From contig CALSCQ010003295.1 of assembly GCA_943704525.1 (NCBI GenBank), positions 1 to 21,185 of the forward strand: a stretch of DNA of 21,185 bases. The letters run 5' to 3'. The notes below the pieces were generated by a model. It saw nothing but the letters and a program-made list of their open reading frames with translations. It made no database searches and was not told the origin of the DNA. A program made the translations under genes and the position numbers. The DNA comes from Pigoraptor vietnamica (taxonomy: Eukaryota; Opisthokonta; Filasterea). Shown here piece by piece: positions 18,078 to 21,185 of this stretch (its first letter is position 1; each line of letters starts with the position of its first letter).

Positions 18078-20045
18078 TATGCTCGTGCGTGGCGCCGTGT
18101 GCTTGTGAGCCGCGTCGTACGGTCGTACGTGGGGCTGTACGAAGCGTGTGGGGCTGTACAGTCGTGTGTAGCGCTGCGTGCCGCGAGGTGCGCCAAAAAC
18201 TCATTCGTAGTCCTGCACCTTTTCGAGCTGAGTCACCTTCGGTGGTGTGCGCTCGTGCGTGGGGATGTATGCTCGTCCGTGTGGGCTGCGTTCTCTTGCA
18301 AGGCTGTGCGGCTATGTGGGCTTGTGCGTGGGGATGGCGTGTCGCTGCGCTCTTGTGCGCGGGATGTACGCTCGTGCATGGGGGTGTACGCTCGTGTGTG
18401 TCGCCGTGCGCTCGCGTGTGGGGCTGTGCGCTCGTGCGTGTCGTTGTGCGCTCTTGCGTGGGGATGTGCGCTCATATGTGTGGGGCAGCGCGTTCCTTGT
18501 AGCGGCTGTGTGGGCTCGTGCGTGTGGGATGTACGTTGTTCGTGTCGCTGTGCGCTCGCTTGTGGGGCTGTGCGCTCGTGCTTGTCGCTCTGCGCTCGTG
18601 CTTGTCGCTGTGCGCTCGTGCGTGCGGATGCGTGGGGGGCTCGCTTGTGGGGCTGTGCGCTCGTGCTTGTCGATCTGCGCTCGTGCTTGTCACTCTGCGC
18701 TCGTGCGTTGGGCTGCGCGCTCCTTGTGAGGCTGTGGCGTATGTGTGCGCTCGTGCGTGCCGTTCTGCGCTGATATGTGGGGATGGGCGCTCGTGCGTGG
18801 AGCTGCGCGTTCCTTGTCAGGCTGTGCGAATGTGCGCACGTGCGTGCCGCTCTTCGCTCGTGCGTGGGGATGGGCGCTCATGCGTGTCGCCGTGCCCTCA
18901 CGAGTGTTGCTGTGCGCTCTCGTGTGCTGCTGCGTGGGGCTGCGTGTGGGGATGGGCGCTCCTGCGTGGGGCTGCGCGTTCCTTGTCAGGCTGTGCGTAT
19001 GTGCGCTCGTGCGTGCCGCTGTGCGCTCGTGCGTGGCGTTGTGCGCTCGTGACTGCACGTTCCTTTTAGGCTGTGACGGTGGGTGCGCTCGTGCGTAGGG
19101 CTGTGCGCTCGTGCGTGTCGCTGTGCGCTCTCGTGGTGATGGGCGCCCGTGTGCGGGGCTACGCGTTCCTTGTTAGGCTGTGCGGGTGGGTGCGCTCGTG
19201 CGTAGGGCTGTGCGCACGTGTGTGTCGCCTGTGCTCGTGCGTGCGTATGGGCGCTCGCGTGTGCTGCTGCTCGCTGCTGTGTGGGGCTGTGCACTTGAGA
19301 TTGTCGCTGCGTGCGGGGATGGGCGCTCTTGCGTACGGTTGCGTGGTCCTTGTTAGGCTGTGCGGGTGAGTGCGCTCGTGCGAAGGGCTGTGCGTTCGTG
19401 CGTGCCGGGGATGGGCGCTCGTGCGTAGGGCTGTGCGTTCGTGCGTCCCGCTGTGCGCTCATGTGTGGGGGATGTGGGCTTGTGCGTGTGGCTCCGCGTT
19501 TCTTGTTAGGCTGTGCGTGTAGCTATGTGCTCGTGCGTGTCGCTGTGCGCTCTAGATCTTGTGGTGATGGGCGCTCGTGCGTGGGGCTACGCGTTCCTTT
19601 TTAGGCTGTGCATGCGGATGTACGCTCGTGCGTAGGGCTGTGCGCTCTCGTGGTGGTGGGTGCCCGTGCGCAGGGCTGCGCGGTCCTTGTGAGGCTGTGC
19701 GCTCGTGCGTAGGGCTGTGCGCTCGTGTGTGTCTGTGTGCACTCATGTGTGGGGATGTGGGCTTGTGCGTGTGGCTCCGCGTTCCTTTTTAGGTGAGTGC
19801 GCTCGTGCGTAGGGCTGTGCGCTCGTGCGTGTCGGTGTGCGCTCGTGCGTGGCGATGAGCGCTCCGTGCGTGGGCTGTCATGCGCGTTCCTCTAATTGTT
19901 AGGCTGCAGTGTGCGGGTGGTGCGCTCGTGCGTGGGGCTGTGCGCTCGTGCCTGTCGCTGTGCGCTCGTACATAGGGCTGCGCACGCGTGTGTGTCGCTC
20001 TGCCCCGTGGTGTGTGTCGCCGTGCTCGTGTATGTGGTTGTGTGC
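18078..20045. repeat. Nested minisatellite of 20-bp units with an interspersed second module
   Basis: The core unit is GTGCGCTCGTGCGTGTCGCT, with the last five bases alternating among TCGCT, GGGCT and GGGAT. Units follow head to tail, for example through 18385-18480. A second module of the form GCGCGTTCCTTGTTAGGCT breaks the array about 13 times between 18289 and 19905. Divergence is moderate and the left edge is gradual. The plus strand contains almost no A, so stop codons are nearly absent and long frames stay open by composition. Confidence 0.92.
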
Positions 20046-20760
20046 TGGTGCCCCGGTGGGGCTGCCGTGTGCTCAAACGCGTGTATGTCTCCAACTTGTC
20101 TCCACATGTGTCTGCATTGGTCACTCACCGCGTTGTACTGATTTGGTGTTTCCTTCTGCCTCGCGTGAAATGTATGTGTTTCCCTACCTGTCAATGTGCT
20201 CTTCGGTGCGGCGTGGCCCTCCCGTGTGTGCCAGGTGTTCAGTTTGCGTGCCGGAGCGTACCTTTTCGTCAGTGTGTGCATTCCCGCATCTGCGAGAGTC
20301 AGTTGTTTCTCAGCTGGCCAGGGGCGCAGTCACTGTGCCTCTGTTGTACGAAAAAAGTACTGTGCTTTGTTTAAAGAGACAGTTAAAATGTGACCGCATT
20401 TGCAATGGTTTCTATACTGAGCCGGCCAATTTATTGTGCAAGATTCGCACACATCAGATCGGCAGAGATACTACCAAATTTGCAACATCGGCAGAGATCC
20501 ACTACCCCACGCACCAAGTTCGTCACCCCCAGTAGTGGGTCTCCACCAGGGGTACTCACGTACTCACGTCTCCACCGCACCCGTCGCACCGGCCGACTGC
20601 CGGAAAAAGTGCCCCGGTACTGATTGCGAGTGCTGGTGATAAAAACCCACTACGCCCACCACGACCAAATTCGGTACCGCCGGATCGGCAGTAGTGAAAA
20701 TCGCCATCACCACTCGTTACTACCACAATTGCTAGCAATTGCACCGCGCAAGTGCCGTGT
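20046..20760. other. Unique, more AT-rich stretch between two repeat blocks
   Basis: Composition returns to mixed bases with A-rich segments such as 20345-20390. ATCGGCAGAGAT occurs at 20458-20469 and 20487-20498, each followed by a CTACC-type motif, and GATCGGCAGTAGTG recurs near 20681. GTACTCAC is doubled near 20551-20566. A 16-bp palindrome lies at 20726-20741. No coding frame with family resemblance and no RNA gene was recognised; a degenerate transposon end is possible but unproven. Confidence 0.5.
20726..20741. repeat. 16-bp perfect palindrome CAATTGCTAGCAATTG
   Basis: Identical on both strands, with no spacer. It stands about 20 bases before the GT-rich terminal tract. It may be a protein-binding site or a relic of an inserted element; nothing in the context decides. 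Confidence 0.7.
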
Positions 20761-20924
20761 GTATCTGTGTCAGTCAGTGCGCCGGTGTGTCGGTGTGTGC
20801 GTGTGCGTGTGTGTGTGTGTGTGGATCTGTGTGTGCGTGTGCGTGTGTGTGTGTGCGCGCGTTTTTTTTTTTGGTGTGTGCGTGTGTGTGTGTGTGTGGT
20901 GTGTGCGCGCGCGTTTTGTGTGTG

Positions 20925-20968
<44 letters not shown>

Positions 20969-20974
20969 TTTGTG

Positions 20975-21012
<38 letters not shown>

Positions 21013-21093
21013 TGTGTGTGTGTCTGTGTGTGTGTGTCTGTGTGTGTGTGTCTCTGTATGTGTGTGTGTGTGTGTGTGTGTGTCTCTGTATGT

Positions 21094-21153
<60 letters not shown>

Positions 21154-21185
21154 GGTGTGTGTGTGTGTGTATGTGTGTGTGTGTG
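20761..21185. repeat. (GT)n tract with embedded GCGCGCGTTTT modules, to the window end
   Basis: Long GT runs are broken three times by GCGCG(CG)TTTT blocks near 20855, 20907 and 20961, then by CTGTGTG and CTCTGTATG variants up to the last base. The repeat continues out of the window, which probably explains why the contig stops here. Confidence 0.95.

Noticed and set aside
18002-19604. Several plus-strand frames of 90-220 codons rich in Cys, Arg, Ala and Val, and minus-strand frames rich in His, Thr, Arg and Ala
   Set aside because: They read the 20-bp minisatellite in rotating frames. The near absence of A on one strand removes stop codons, so openness is expected without coding.

Overview
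The window looks like nuclear DNA of a GC-rich, flagellated, single-celled eukaryote. All four genes carry spliceosomal introns of about 75 to 470 bases, and splicing restores family-typical proteins. One gene encodes a basal-body/cilium protein (BBOF1) and another a secreted or surface protein with thrombospondin and discoidin modules. I cannot name the species. A candidate RFX-type X-box next to the ciliary gene and a KASH5-like architecture would fit a relative of the animal/fungal/amoebozoan lineage (an apusomonad, for example), but GC-rich algae are not excluded. The window begins in a 22-base poly(G) run and ends in a long (GT)n tract, so it is probably a whole contig broken at both ends by simple repeats.

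Layout. (1) 84-6076, minus strand: the 5' part of a very large secreted protein (signal peptide, discoidin-like, two TSP1, discoidin-like, TSP1, then about 28-30 right-handed beta-helix coils). Five exons are present and the 3' end lies beyond the window. (2) 6077-6426: divergent promoter region. (3) 6427-9537, plus strand: complete phosphoenolpyruvate carboxylase in three exons (950 aa). (4) 9538-9729: short convergent 3' region with a perfect hairpin. (5) 9730-13255, minus strand: three-exon gene for a 1,092-aa protein with a KASH5-like degenerate EF-hand, a long coiled coil, a single C-terminal membrane segment and a 31-residue tail. This is a candidate protist KASH/LINC protein and dynein adaptor. 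(6) 13256-13687: divergent promoter holding TCACGTGA, a 14-bp palindrome and the candidate X-box. (7) 13688-16667, plus strand: seven-exon BBOF1/CCDC176 orthologue (621 aa). (8) 16668-21185: no supportable gene. This part holds CA/GT-rich sequence, a 1.9-kb minisatellite of 20-bp units nested with a second module, a more AT-rich unique stretch with a 16-bp palindrome, and a terminal (GT)n/(GC)n tract.

The genes alternate as two divergent pairs that meet in a convergent centre, so promoters are shared within each pair. Functionally, PEPC is central carbon metabolism (anaplerotic oxaloacetate), the beta-helix protein is for the cell surface or matrix, and BBOF1 is a basal-body protein. The tail-anchored coiled-coil protein may link nucleus to microtubules. 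Its shared promoter with BBOF1 raises the possibility that both belong to a flagellar/nuclear-positioning programme; that is inference. All exon boundaries were worked out by eye from GT/AG sites, reading phase and recalled family alignments.
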